Assembly (NCBI GenBank): GCA_026004455.1
Contig: BPJE01000001.1
Location: 62,001-126,000, forward strand
DNA: 64,000 nucleotides
Origin: Patescibacteria group bacterium
GTDB lineage: Bacteria; Patescibacteriota; Microgenomatia; UBA1406; GWC2-37-13
Direction: 5' to 3'
The translations under genes and the position numbers were made by a program. The notes under the pieces were generated by a model. The model worked only from the letters and a program-made list of their open reading frames with translations, was not told the origin of the DNA and did not search any database. Below are positions 32,347 to 40,975 of this stretch, one piece after another. Every line of letters begins with the position of its first letter. The stretch's first letter is position 1.

Positions 32347-32380
32347 GACTATGAACCGTGCTTTGCTCTGGTTCATAGTC
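32347..32380. repeat. Hairpin repeat B abutting the tRNA-Tyr 3' end
   Basis: GACTATGAACC (32347-32357) and GGTTCATAGTC (32370-32380) form a perfect 11-bp stem around a 12-nt loop. The right arm ends within the last bases of the tRNA gene. There is no T-tract, so it is not an ordinary terminator. Confidence 0.65.
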
Positions 32381-32463
32381 CAGGGGGGGAAGATTCGAAC
32401 TTCCGCAGGGATAAACCCGACAGTTTTACAGACTGTTCCGATTGACCACTCCGGCACCCCTGG
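32379..32463 (-). tRNA. tRNA-Tyr (GTA)
   Basis: The anticodon arm CAGTCTGTAAAACTG presents GTA in a 7-nt loop, and a long variable arm is present as expected for bacterial tRNA-Tyr. The T arm is GGAAG-TTCGAAT-CTTCC. The acceptor 5' strand CCAGGGG pairs with CCCCTGG, but one extra C sits between the T stem and the acceptor strand, inside a G7 run (32383-32389, plus strand). That breaks the fixed tRNA geometry and may be a homopolymer error. CCA is not encoded. Confidence 0.9.
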
Positions 32464-32495
32464 TGAATTTAAATATTATAACAAAAAATTATATA

Positions 32496-32525
32496 AAAAT
32501 CCCCGACATAAAGTCGGGGATTTTT
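32496..32525. terminator. Bidirectional intrinsic terminator after groEL
   Basis: AATCCCCGAC and GTCGGGGATT form a 10-bp GC-rich stem around the loop ATAAA, with T-rich tracts in both directions. It lies 24 nt past the groEL stop (minus strand) and between groEL and tRNA-Tyr. Confidence 0.85.
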
Positions 32526-32548
32526 TATTTATAACCTTAAATTCTCTC

Positions 32549-34268
<1,720 letters not shown>

Positions 34269-34272
<4 letters not shown>

Positions 34273-34595
34273 CTAACAATCGCCATAATATCTTTTTGTT
34301 CAATCAAAAGCCACTCTTCCATACCAACCTTTACCTCATTTCCACCCCATTTTTTATAAAGAACTTTATCACCTACCTTAACTACCATTTTTGAAGATTT
34401 TTTTTCATCACCCCCACAACAACAATCACCACATCCTTGATCACCAGGACCAACTGCCATTACCTCGCCAATTTGAGGTTTTTCTTTTGCAGTATCAGGC
34501 AAAACAATTCCTGAAGGTGTTTTTGTTTCTGCCTCAATTGGTCGAACTAATACATAATCAAAAAGAGGTTTAATATTGACATTTTGCTTTGCCAT
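34269..34595 (-). CDS. groES: Co-chaperonin GroES with a cysteine-rich insertion
   Basis: The 108-residue Hsp10 has the usual start (IKPLFDYVLVRPIEAETKTP), the mobile loop SGIVLPDTAKEKPQIGEV and the C-terminal half KVGDKVLYKKWGGNEVKV. It is about 12 residues longer than usual because of an insertion after AVGPG: GDQGCGDCCCGGDEKKSS, with cysteines at 55, 58, 59 and 60. This segment falls where the GroES roof hairpin lies. The Cys cluster could bind metal or form disulfides, which would be unusual. A near-consensus promoter lies upstream. Confidence 0.95.
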
Positions 34596-34646
34596 AATTT
34601 TTAAAATATTAAACTTGTAATTAAACTAATATTTTTTTATGATGAA

Positions 34647-34675
34647 AATATAACTAAATTTTTTTTGTTTGTCAA
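34647..34675 (-). promoter_or_regulatory. groESL promoter
   Basis: On the minus strand TTGACA (34675-34670), a 17-nt spacer, then TATATT (34652-34647). The groES ATG is at 34595, giving a leader of about 45 nt, longer than for most genes here. I see no CIRCE operator. The -35 lies 39 nt before the probable start of the divergent Lon-like gene. Confidence 0.7.
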
Positions 34676-34713
34676 GAGGAATTTATCAAACAAATATTTT
34701 ATCTGCTAATAAT

Positions 34714-35758
34714 ATGGAGGATCAAAAAACATTGTCAGAAATAGAAAAATTAAAAAATGCTTTGCAATCAGCAGATTTACCTGCTAATTTATACGAAAAA
34801 GCAAGCGAGCAAATTGAGCGTATTTCTTTAGCTTTAAAATATGGTGGCAATCTTTCTCAACTTGATATTACGACAAAATATATTGACTGGATCACTCATC
34901 TTCCTTGGAATAAAAAATCAGAAGATATTTTAGATATTAATTTAGCCAAACAAATTTTAGATAAAAATCACTATGGTTTGGAAAAGATAAAACAACGAGT
35001 TTTAGAATATTTATCAATTCTTATTCTTCAAAAACAAAAAAAACCAAGAAGGTTTATATCATGCGCCAGTTTTATTTTTTGTTGGTCTAGCTGGTACGGG
35101 AAAAACTACTTTTGCCAAATCAATTGCTGAGGCCTTAGGTAAAACAATGGTTCGTATTCCTTTTGGAGGCTTATCATCAGCCTTAGATCTTCGTGGCCAA
35201 GCCAAGACTTCAACTGAAGCTGAACCAGGAATGATTATTAAAGCTTTGCGTCGCGCTCAAGTAAAAAACCCAGTGATTTTGCTTGATGAGCTTGATCGAG
35301 TCACTCCAGAGGCTCGAGCAGCGATTATGGGAGTGTTAATTGAACTTTTAGATCCTGGTCAAAATAGCAATTTTACTGATTATTTTATCGACTACCCCTT
35401 TGACTTATCTCAAGTACTTTTTGTTGCTACCGCTAATAATACTAATAATATCTCAACAGCAGTTATGGATAGATTAGAGGTTATCAATATGCCCTCTTAT
35501 ACTGATGAAGAAAAAATTGCTATTGCTAAAAACTATGTTTTTCCTCGTTATGTCAAAGAAGTTGGTCTTTCTCCAGAAAATATAAAAATTGATGATAATC
35601 TTTGGCCAAAACTAACTCGACCACTCGGATTTGATGCTGGAATAAGAAGTTTGGAGCGAACTATTGAGGGAGTTGTTCGCAAAGTAGCTCTTAAAATCGT
35701 CTCCGGCCAAGGAACAACCTTTGTTATCAATGAAGCAAATGTGAAAGAGTATCTTTAA
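34714..35758 (+). CDS. Lon-type AAA+ ATPase without protease domain (one +1 frameshift)
   Basis: The frame begins like the Lon central region (SADLPANLYEKASEQIERIS, TTKYIDWITHLPWNKK, YGLEKIKQRVLEYL). It then shifts at an A8 run (about 35036-35043). Removing one A restores GLYHAPVLFFVGLAGTGKTT (Walker A). Walker B VILLDELDRVTPEARA, sensor-1 VATANN, Arg finger VMDRLEVI and sensor-2 GIRSLERTIEG follow. The corrected protein is about 347 residues. It lacks the Lon N-terminal substrate domain and stops at NEANVKEYL, just where the S16 protease domain would begin. I prefer the ATG at 34714 to a TTG at 34669, which lies on the groES -35. An unfoldase role beside groESL is inferred. Confidence 0.78.
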
Positions 35759-35829
35759 TAACAACATCTATAAAATACACCTCGGAGGTACAATAAATAT
35801 AACACCTCGGGATATTGTTAATTTTTTAG

Positions 35830-35917
35830 CGGAGATGAGAGGATTCGAACCTCTGTTCCGAGCAACTCGGAAACTGGTTTTCGAGACCAGCCCGTTCAAC
35901 CACTCCGGCACATCTCC
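35830..35917 (-). tRNA. tRNA-Ser (CGA)
   Basis: Acceptor GGAGATG/CATCTCC with G73; anticodon stem CTGGT/ACCAG and loop CTCGAAA give CGA (reads UCG). A long variable arm (TTCCGAG/CTCGGAA) marks a class II tRNA. T loop TTCGAAT. Downstream of the Lon-like gene, on the opposite strand. Confidence 0.95.
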
Positions 35918-36009
35918 TAGTTTTAAACTTTTAACTATATTTTATCAAAATTTTTAAATTTAATTTTTACATTTTATAGGATATATTATTTCTTTTTAAA
36001 TAAAATAAA

Positions 36010-36038
36010 TTGTTAAAAAAGACTATTTAAGGTAAAAT
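36010..36038 (+). promoter_or_regulatory. Promoter for tRNA-Cys
   Basis: TTGTTA (36010-36015), 17-nt spacer, TAAAAT (36033-36038); the tRNA begins 11 nt later at 36049. Confidence 0.6.
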
Positions 36039-36048
36039 ATCAAATAAT

Positions 36049-36120
36049 GGCGCGTTGGCGAAGAGGTAACGCAGCTGTCTGCAAAACAGCTATGCGCCGG
36101 TTCAAGTCCGGCACGCGCCT
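36049..36120 (+). tRNA. tRNA-Cys (GCA)
   Basis: Acceptor GGCGCGT/ACGCGCC with discriminator T (U73, expected for Cys). Anticodon stem GCTGT/ACAGC and loop CTGCAAA give GCA. T arm CCGG-TTCAAGT-CCGG. CCA is not encoded. Confidence 0.95.
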
Positions 36121-36121
36121 C

Positions 36122-36206
36122 ATAAAAATATCAAATATCAAATATTAAATATCAAATATACAAATCAAATATCAAATATAAAAATTTAAAATTTAAAAAT
36201 TAAAAA
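36122..36206. repeat. ATCAAAT-type direct repeats between two tRNAs
   Basis: Tandem degenerate copies of ATCAAATATCAAAT run from 36128 to about 36180, followed by AAAATTTAAAATTTAAAAAT. This is low-complexity intergenic DNA with no gene or clear promoter. Confidence 0.6.
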
Positions 36207-36208
36207 AA

Positions 36209-36295
36209 GGAGAGGTGGCAGAGTGGTTGATTGCACAGGTCTTGAAAACCTGCATCACCGCAAGGTGATCGGGGGTTCGAATCCCCCCCTCTCCG
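36209..36295 (+). tRNA. tRNA-Ser (TGA)
   Basis: Acceptor GGAGAGG/CCTCTCC with G73. Anticodon stem AGGT/ACCT and loop CTTGAAA give TGA (reads UCA and others). The variable arm is CATCACCGCAAGGTGATC and the T arm GGGGG-TTCGAAT-CCCCC. The NUDIX gene ATG starts only 6 nt after the tRNA 3' end. Confidence 0.95.
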
Positions 36296-36301
36296 CATTT
36301 T

Positions 36302-36724
36302 ATGTTTATCCAACACGTTGTCATTGGGATAATTCGAAAAAATAATAAATATCTTTTAACAAAAAGAGTTTATTTTGATGATGAAAAAGATAATCAATTT
36401 TATCCTTTTGTTTGGAACTTTCCTGGCGGTGGAATTGAAGCAAATGAGACGCCTCAACAAGCCTTAATTCGGGAATTAAAAGAAGAGCTAAATGTTGAAG
36501 TTGATAAAATTACGCCAATAAATAAGATGTTTACTGATACTCAAGGAAACTGGCAAGGAATTTTTTATGTATTTTTGTGTCAACTAAAAGATGAAGATCA
36601 ACTAATTATTTTAAATGAAGAAGCTAGTGAATATGGTTGGTTTGAAACTCAAGAAATAAAAAACTTAAAAACACTTCCCTTAACCTATGAAATGGCTGAA
36701 ATTGCTGATAAAATAACTGTATGA
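36302..36724 (+). CDS. NUDIX hydrolase
   Basis: The 140-residue protein has a complete Nudix box: GGGIEANETPQQALIRELKE then ELNV (the G-x5-E-x7-RE-U-x-EE-x-G-U pattern with minor variation). NUDIX enzymes hydrolyse nucleoside diphosphates linked to another moiety; the substrate here is unknown. It begins 6 nt after tRNA-Ser(TGA), so tRNA 3' processing would leave a leaderless mRNA. The stop overlaps the next NUDIX start by 4 nt. Confidence 0.9.
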   Translation: MFIQHVVIGIIRKNNKYLLTKRVYFDDEKDNQFYPFVWNFPGGGIEANETPQQALIRELKEELNVEVDKITPINKMFTDTQGNWQGIFYVFLCQLKDEDQLIILNEEASEYGWFETQEIKNLKTLPLTYEMAEIADKITV

Positions 36725-37167
36725 AAGTTATTTATCAAACTTCTGCTGGTGGAATTGTTTATAAAAAAGAAAATAACAAATATTTATGGCTTATTTGTCA
36801 ACATTCTCAACATAAAGGCTGGGTTTTTCCAAAAGGCTTAGTTGGTGATCATACTCCAAATGAATCTATGGAAACTGCTGCCCTTCGTGAAGTTGAAGAA
36901 GAAGGTGGTGTTAAAGCAAAAATAGTCAATGAAAAACCCATAAAAACTTTTTATCAATATAAGTGGCAAAATCAATTAATCAAAAAAACTGTTTATTATT
37001 TTTTAATGGAATATTTATCTGGTGATCCAAAAAATCATGACTGGGAAATGAGTGATGCTAAATTTTTAAATACTGAAGATATCTTAAATACTTTAACTTA
37101 TCCTTCTGATAAACAAGCATTTGAAAAAATTTTAGAAATTTTAAAAATAAAAAATGGAAGAAAATAA
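36721..37167 (+). CDS. NUDIX hydrolase (second copy)
   Basis: The 148-residue protein has a Nudix box GLVGDHTPNESMETAALREV then EEEGGV, preceded by GGIVYKKENNKYLWLICQHS and KGWVFPKG. The KGW(V)FPKG and extended form resemble diadenosine polyphosphate- or NTP-hydrolysing NUDIX proteins; the substrate is not proven. It overlaps the first NUDIX gene by 4 nt and the following membrane gene by 14 nt, so the three form a tight operon. Confidence 0.9.
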   Translation: MKVIYQTSAGGIVYKKENNKYLWLICQHSQHKGWVFPKGLVGDHTPNESMETAALREVEEEGGVKAKIVNEKPIKTFYQYKWQNQLIKKTVYYFLMEYLSGDPKNHDWEMSDAKFLNTEDILNTLTYPSDKQAFEKILEILKIKNGRK

Positions 37168-37729
37168 AGAAACTAAACTAAAAATTTTTAAATACAATGC
37201 AATTTTATCAATGATATTTTTCTTAACATCAAGTATTTATTTTGGTAAACAAATTCAAAATTATAATTTAAATAAATACACAATTTCAGCTATAAGTAAT
37301 TTTTTAAATCAAGAAAAGCTAAGTTATTTTAATGCCACTTTTATTATCAAGGCCTTGATGGATCTCTCTTTTGGTTTTTATGTTTTTAAATATTTTAAAA
37401 TTCCTCTTTTTTCTCCAACCGCTTTATTTTGGATTTTAGCTACTTTATCTTTTGGACTACTTGGATTTTTTCCATCAGCAAAATATGTATTAATTCATAA
37501 CATTATTGTAGCGATTTTATTCTTAACTTTTTCATTAAGTGAGTATCTGCTAGCAAAATTAACAAAAGATGAAAAATTTATTTATTTAACTAACAATTTT
37601 TTAATTGTTCAAATCTCAAGTATTTTACTTTTTTTTATCACTGCCAATTTTAATGGAGTCTTTGAGATATTCTATATGTTTATGGCTTTCTTTTGGTTGA
37701 TGATATTTATAAGAAACTACTTAAAATAA
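37154..37729 (+). CDS. DUF998-like six-helix membrane protein
   Basis: The 191-residue protein has about six hydrophobic segments. The pattern (YNLNKYTISAISNFLNQEKL, then FGLLGFFPSAKY) resembles the DUF998 family of unknown function, where helix 1-2 loops contain a similar Tyr/Ser motif. The first 14 nt overlap the preceding NUDIX gene. It ends just before a block of four minus-strand tRNAs. The family assignment is tentative. Confidence 0.65.
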   Translation: MEENKETKLKIFKYNAILSMIFFLTSSIYFGKQIQNYNLNKYTISAISNFLNQEKLSYFNATFIIKALMDLSFGFYVFKYFKIPLFSPTALFWILATLSFGLLGFFPSAKYVLIHNIIVAILFLTFSLSEYLLAKLTKDEKFIYLTNNFLIVQISSILLFFITANFNGVFEIFYMFMAFFWLMIFIRNYLK

Positions 37730-37736
37730 AAAAATG

Positions 37737-37808
37737 AGCGGGCGAAGGGAATTGAACCCTCTGTCTTCTCCTTGGCAAGGAGACGTTTTGCCGGTAAACT
37801 ACGCCCGC
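37737..37808 (-). tRNA. tRNA-Gly (GCC)
   Basis: Acceptor GCGGGCG/CGCCCGC with T73. Anticodon stem CTCCT/AGGAG and loop TGCCA flanked by T and A give GCC. T loop TTCAATT. First of four adjacent minus-strand tRNA genes in coordinate order. Confidence 0.93.
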
Positions 37809-37818
37809 AAAATTAAGG

Positions 37819-37890
37819 TGCGCTCGCTTGGATTCGAACCAAGGACTCCTACTTTATAAGAGTAGTGCTCTACCGCTGAGCTACGAGCGC
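37819..37890 (-). tRNA. tRNA-Ile (TAT)
   Basis: Acceptor GCGCTCG/CGAGCGC with A73. Anticodon stem CTACT/AGTAG and loop CTTATAA place TAT at positions 34-36, with T33 and A37. TAT reads AUA directly. Most bacteria instead read AUA with a CAU anticodon modified to lysidine by TilS, so this is an unusual tRNA. T arm CTTGG-TTCGAAT-CCAAG. All arms pair normally. Confidence 0.9.
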
Positions 37891-37943
37891 TTAAATTTTA
37901 ATATTTATTATAACACTTGTAAATAGGTTTTTAAAAATAAAAG

Positions 37944-38015
37944 TGGACCGAAGGAGACTTGAACTCCCAACCTCTGCAATGCGAATGCAGCGCTCTGCCA
38001 TTGAGCTATCGGCCC
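37944..38015 (-). tRNA. tRNA-Ala (CGC)
   Basis: Acceptor GGGCCGA/TCGGTCC has the G3-U70 wobble pair, the alanine identity element, with A73. Anticodon stem CTGCA/TGCAG and loop TTCGCAT give CGC (reads GCG). Confidence 0.93.
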
Positions 38016-38019
38016 TTTG

Positions 38020-38091
38020 TGACTCTAGGAGGAATCGAACCTCCACTTTCAGTTCCGGAAACTGACGCTCTATCCTTTAAGCTATAGAGTC
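38020..38091 (-). tRNA. tRNA-Arg (CCG)
   Basis: Acceptor GACTCTA/TAGAGTC with A73. Anticodon stem TCAGT/ACTGA and loop TTCCGGA give CCG (reads CGG). T arm GGAGG-TTCGATT-CCTCC. Upstream (5') member of the four-tRNA block. Confidence 0.93.
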
Positions 38092-38127
38092 AAATTATAT
38101 CTATTATAGCAAGACAAACTTCTAAAT

Positions 38128-38901
38128 TTATTTTTTAAAGAAGAAGAAAAAAATTATTGATAAAATGATTCGATAAATTCCAAAAATTATCAATGTTTTT
38201 GTTTTTAAAAAATTTAAAAACCATCTAACCACCAATAACGCCGTTATAAAAGAAACAAAAAAACCAATTATTAGCATTTGTAAATTACTACCTGTAAAAA
38301 AATTAAAATCTGATTTTATAATCTCTAATCCTGAAGCAGCAAAAATCGTTGGTGCAGCTAATAAAAATGAATAAATCGCTGACTGATCCCTTTTAAATCC
38401 TAAGATCATCATTGTTAAAATTACTGCTCCAGCTCTTGAAACTCCAGGCACTACTGCTAAAGACTGACCCAAACCTATTAAAAACGCCTCAAAAAAACTC
38501 ATCTCTAAAATATCTTTTTTTAAATTTTTATTACCAAAAAATACTTCAAAAACAATAAAAAAAATACCAACCAAAAACATTGCACTAACAATCAAATCAA
38601 TCGAATTAAAAAAATATTTTTTAATAATTTTTTGCAATATTAAGCCAACTACTGCTGTTGGCAAAAAAGATAGAAACAACTTTCCCCATAAATTTTTATT
38701 TCTCAAAACATATTGAAAATACAAAAAAATAATTGCCAAAATTGCCCCTGATTGAATCACAACATCAAAAAAACTAGCAAAATCTGTCTGAGGAATATTA
38801 AGAATTTTGTTTGTTAAAATTAAATGAGCAGTTGAGGAAATTGGTAAAAACTCTGTTAATCCTTCAACAACTCCAAGAATAATTGCGTTTAATAAATTCA
38901 T
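38128..38901 (-). CDS. uppP: Undecaprenyl-diphosphatase UppP/BacA
   Basis: The 257-residue membrane protein has the UppP motifs GVVEGLTEFLPISSTAHLIL (residues 10-29) and PGVSRAGAVILTMMILGFKR (about 152-171), plus about seven to eight helices. It recycles undecaprenyl pyrophosphate to the lipid carrier used for peptidoglycan and surface glycans, and so serves the glycan genes nearby. It is divergent from the GT4 gene with a 26-nt gap. Confidence 0.96.
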   Translation of the reverse strand: MNLLNAIILGVVEGLTEFLPISSTAHLILTNKILNIPQTDFASFFDVVIQSGAILAIIFLYFQYVLRNKNLWGKLFLSFLPTAVVGLILQKIIKKYFFNSIDLIVSAMFLVGIFFIVFEVFFGNKNLKKDILEMSFFEAFLIGLGQSLAVVPGVSRAGAVILTMMILGFKRDQSAIYSFLLAAPTIFAASGLEIIKSDFNFFTGSNLQMLIIGFFVSFITALLVVRWFLNFLKTKTLIIFGIYRIILSIIFFFFFKK

Positions 38902-38910
38902 AGAATAATT

Positions 38911-38917
38911 TATAATA
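38911..38917. promoter_or_regulatory. Overlapping divergent -10 boxes between uppP and the GT4 gene
   Basis: TATAATA reads TATAAT on plus (38911-38916, 11 nt before the ATG at 38928) and TATTAT on minus (38917-38912, 10 nt before the ATG at 38901). Only 26 nt separate the two start codons, so both leaders must be very short and the -35 regions lie inside the opposite gene. Confidence 0.5.
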
Positions 38918-38927
38918 TCATAAAATT

Positions 38928-40073
38928 ATGAAAATCGCTTTAGTTCATGATCAATTATCTGAATTTGGAGGATCTGAAAGAGTTTTGGTTGCTTTAAAAA
39001 AAATCTTTCCTCAAGCTGATATTTATACCACGGTTTATAATCCTGACAAACTTGGTGTCCATAAAAAAATTTTTCAAAACTGGAAAATCTATCAAAGTTG
39101 GTTTGGAAAAATTCCTATTTTAAGAGATTATTATTCTCCGTTTCGATTTTTAACACCAATGATCTGGGAAAGTTTTGATTTTTCAAAATATGATTTAGTC
39201 ATTTCCTCATCAGGATCATGGATGAGCAAAGGTATTAAAACTAAAAAACCAACCATTCATATCTCCTATATTCACCATCCTCCTCGCTATCTTTATGGTT
39301 ATGAAACAGCGATTGAATGGCAAAAGTATCTACTAGTTAGACTTTATGCTTATGTTGTCAATCATTTTTTGCGGATTTGGGATTTTGAATCAACAAAACG
39401 GCCTGATTATATGATTGCTAATTCAATTGAGACCCAAAACCGGATTAAAAAGTTCTATCGCCGAGATTCAATCGTGATCTATCCTCCAGTTAAAATTCCA
39501 AAAACGTTCTCTGTTTCACGCTCTAAATCTGAGTACTATATCACTCTTTCTCGTTTAGCTAAAGCAAAACATATTGATATCTTGATAAAAGCTGCTAACA
39601 AAATGAAATTTAATCTAAAAATTATTGGTACTGGCCGAGATGAAAAATATTTAAAATCAATTGCCGGAAAAACTGTAGATTTTTTAGGAAATATTAATGA
39701 TGAAGAGTTTAAAAAAATTTTTCAAAATGCCAAAGCTTTTCTTTTTGCTAGTCGTGATGAAGAATTTGGTATTGCTCCAGTTGAGGCAATGGGTTATGGG
39801 CTACCAGTTATTGCTTATAACTCTGGTGGTATTCCTGAATATGTAAAAAATGGTGTTAATGGATTTTTATTTAATTCACTAGAGCCATCAAGTCTTATTA
39901 ATGCCATTAAAAAATTTGAAAAACTAAGTAGCGAAAAAATTTTAAAAATGAAACTTGCCGCCCGAAAAACAGCAGAAAAATTCTCAGAAGAGAATTTTAA
40001 AAAAAACATCTTATCATTTATAGGTTCTGTCCTTGATAAGGACAGAACCTTAAAGGACCGTCCCTATGCCTGA
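38928..40073 (+). CDS. Glycosyltransferase family 4
   Basis: The 381-residue GT-B enzyme has the N-terminal HDQLSEFGGSERVLVALKKI motif and the C-terminal donor site FASRDEEFGIAPVEAMGYGL PVIA with the EX7E-type glutamates. Family members transfer sugars from nucleotide donors at the cytoplasmic face. The last 15 or so residues (VLDKDRTLKDRPYA) are encoded by an intruded palindromic repeat (40022-40065), and the stop lies 8 nt inside mutM. The original C-terminus was probably altered by that repeat. Confidence 0.92.
   Translation: MKIALVHDQLSEFGGSERVLVALKKIFPQADIYTTVYNPDKLGVHKKIFQNWKIYQSWFGKIPILRDYYSPFRFLTPMIWESFDFSKYDLVISSSGSWMSKGIKTKKPTIHISYIHHPPRYLYGYETAIEWQKYLLVRLYAYVVNHFLRIWDFESTKRPDYMIANSIETQNRIKKFYRRDSIVIYPPVKIPKTFSVSRSKSEYYITLSRLAKAKHIDILIKAANKMKFNLKIIGTGRDEKYLKSIAGKTVDFLGNINDEEFKKIFQNAKAFLFASRDEEFGIAPVEAMGYGLPVIAYNSGGIPEYVKNGVNGFLFNSLEPSSLINAIKKFEKLSSEKILKMKLAARKTAEKFSEENFKKNILSFIGSVLDKDRTLKDRPYA
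40022..40065. repeat. GGACAGAACC palindromic repeat inside the GT4 3' end
   Basis: AGGTTCTGTCCTT (40022-40034) and its exact complement (40038-40050) form a 13-bp stem with loop GAT, followed by TAAAGGACCGTCCCT (to 40065). The unit ends directly at the mutM ATG (40066). It is related to 48599-48643 (shares AAGGACAGAACCT and AAAGGACCGTCCCT) and to 3269-3299. Confidence 0.85.
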
Positions 40074-40920
40074 ACTTCCAGAAGTTGAGTCTATAAAAAA
40101 TTCTTTATCCTCAAAAATCATTAATAAAACTATTGATGAAATCAATATTTTATCGCAAAAAAATTTTATTGGTGATAAAAACAAAGTAATTGGCACAAAG
40201 ATAACTTCATTAGAAAGACATGGAAAAGTCTTGATTTTTAAAGTAAGTAACAATTATTTTTTAAACATTCATTTTAAATTATCAGGTCAAATGCTTTACG
40301 CTGATAATATTGATTCAGCTTTTTATAAAAATATTATTCCCTTTACAAAAACTAATAAGATGCCCGGTAAAACTACAAGAGTAATAATAAAATTTACTGA
40401 TAATTCTGGACTATTTTTTAATGATTTAAGAAAATTTGGTTGGATAAAAGTTTCAAAAAAACCATTAATTCCAAAAGGAGTTGATGTTTTGTTAAAAAAT
40501 TTCACTTTAAATTATTTTGAAAAAATTATTTTAGCAAGTAAAAAACCAATAAAAATCTTACTTATGGATCAAGACAAAATTACTGGCATTGGCAATATTT
40601 ATGCTAATGATTCTCTTTTTAAAGCAAAAATTCATCCTTTAAAAAAATCAAATGAGTTAACAAAAAAAGAAATCAACAATCTTTATCAATCAATAAAAGA
40701 AGAAATCAATCAAGGCATTAAAGATAAAGGTTCCTCTGGCGCTGATGAAGCATTTATTTTACCTGATGGCTCAAAAGGATCTCATCAAAGACATTTTTTA
40801 GTTTATCAACGAGAAAATAAGCCTTGTCCTCGTTGTAAAACTTTAATTAAACGTATTAAACAAAACGGAAGAAGTAGTTTTTTCTGCCCCAAATGCCAGA
40901 AATTAGTTGAAAATGGTTAA
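40066..40920 (+). CDS. mutM: Formamidopyrimidine-DNA glycosylase
   Basis: The 284-residue protein starts MPELPEVESIK; Pro1 (after Met removal) is the catalytic nucleophile and Glu2 the general acid. The H2TH region includes LLMDQDKITGIGNIYANDSL, and a C-terminal zinc finger has CPRC and CPKC. It excises oxidised purines such as 8-oxoguanine. Its start lies 8 nt inside the GT4 gene and directly after the palindromic repeat. Confidence 0.96.
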   Translation: MPELPEVESIKNSLSSKIINKTIDEINILSQKNFIGDKNKVIGTKITSLERHGKVLIFKVSNNYFLNIHFKLSGQMLYADNIDSAFYKNIIPFTKTNKMPGKTTRVIIKFTDNSGLFFNDLRKFGWIKVSKKPLIPKGVDVLLKNFTLNYFEKIILASKKPIKILLMDQDKITGIGNIYANDSLFKAKIHPLKKSNELTKKEINNLYQSIKEEINQGIKDKGSSGADEAFILPDGSKGSHQRHFLVYQRENKPCPRCKTLIKRIKQNGRSSFFCPKCQKLVENG

Positions 40921-40970
40921 AAATAGTTATAAATAGTTAAAAATAGTTATAAGTTGTTTTAATTGGTTTA
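40921..40970. repeat. Left inverted-repeat flank of the four-helix-bundle gene
   Basis: Tandem AAATAGTTATAAATAGTTAA-type units, ending AGTTGTTTTAATTGGTTTA. It is roughly the reverse complement of 41327-41376 on the other side of the gene and related to 34218-34272. Confidence 0.6.
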
Positions 40971-40975
40971 AAAAA

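Noticed and set aside
34669-34714. TTG start at 34669 for the Lon-like gene
   Set aside because: It lies on the -35 of the divergent groES promoter and adds residues with no Lon similarity; the ATG at 34714 is preferred.
35775-35815. ACACCTCGG direct repeat after the Lon-like gene
   Set aside because: Only two short copies in a 70-nt gap; too little to call an element or attachment site.
36122-36206. CRISPR-like or origin-type direct repeats (ATCAAATATCAAAT)
   Set aside because: The units are degenerate, contiguous and without spacers; no cas genes, dnaA or DnaA boxes are near.
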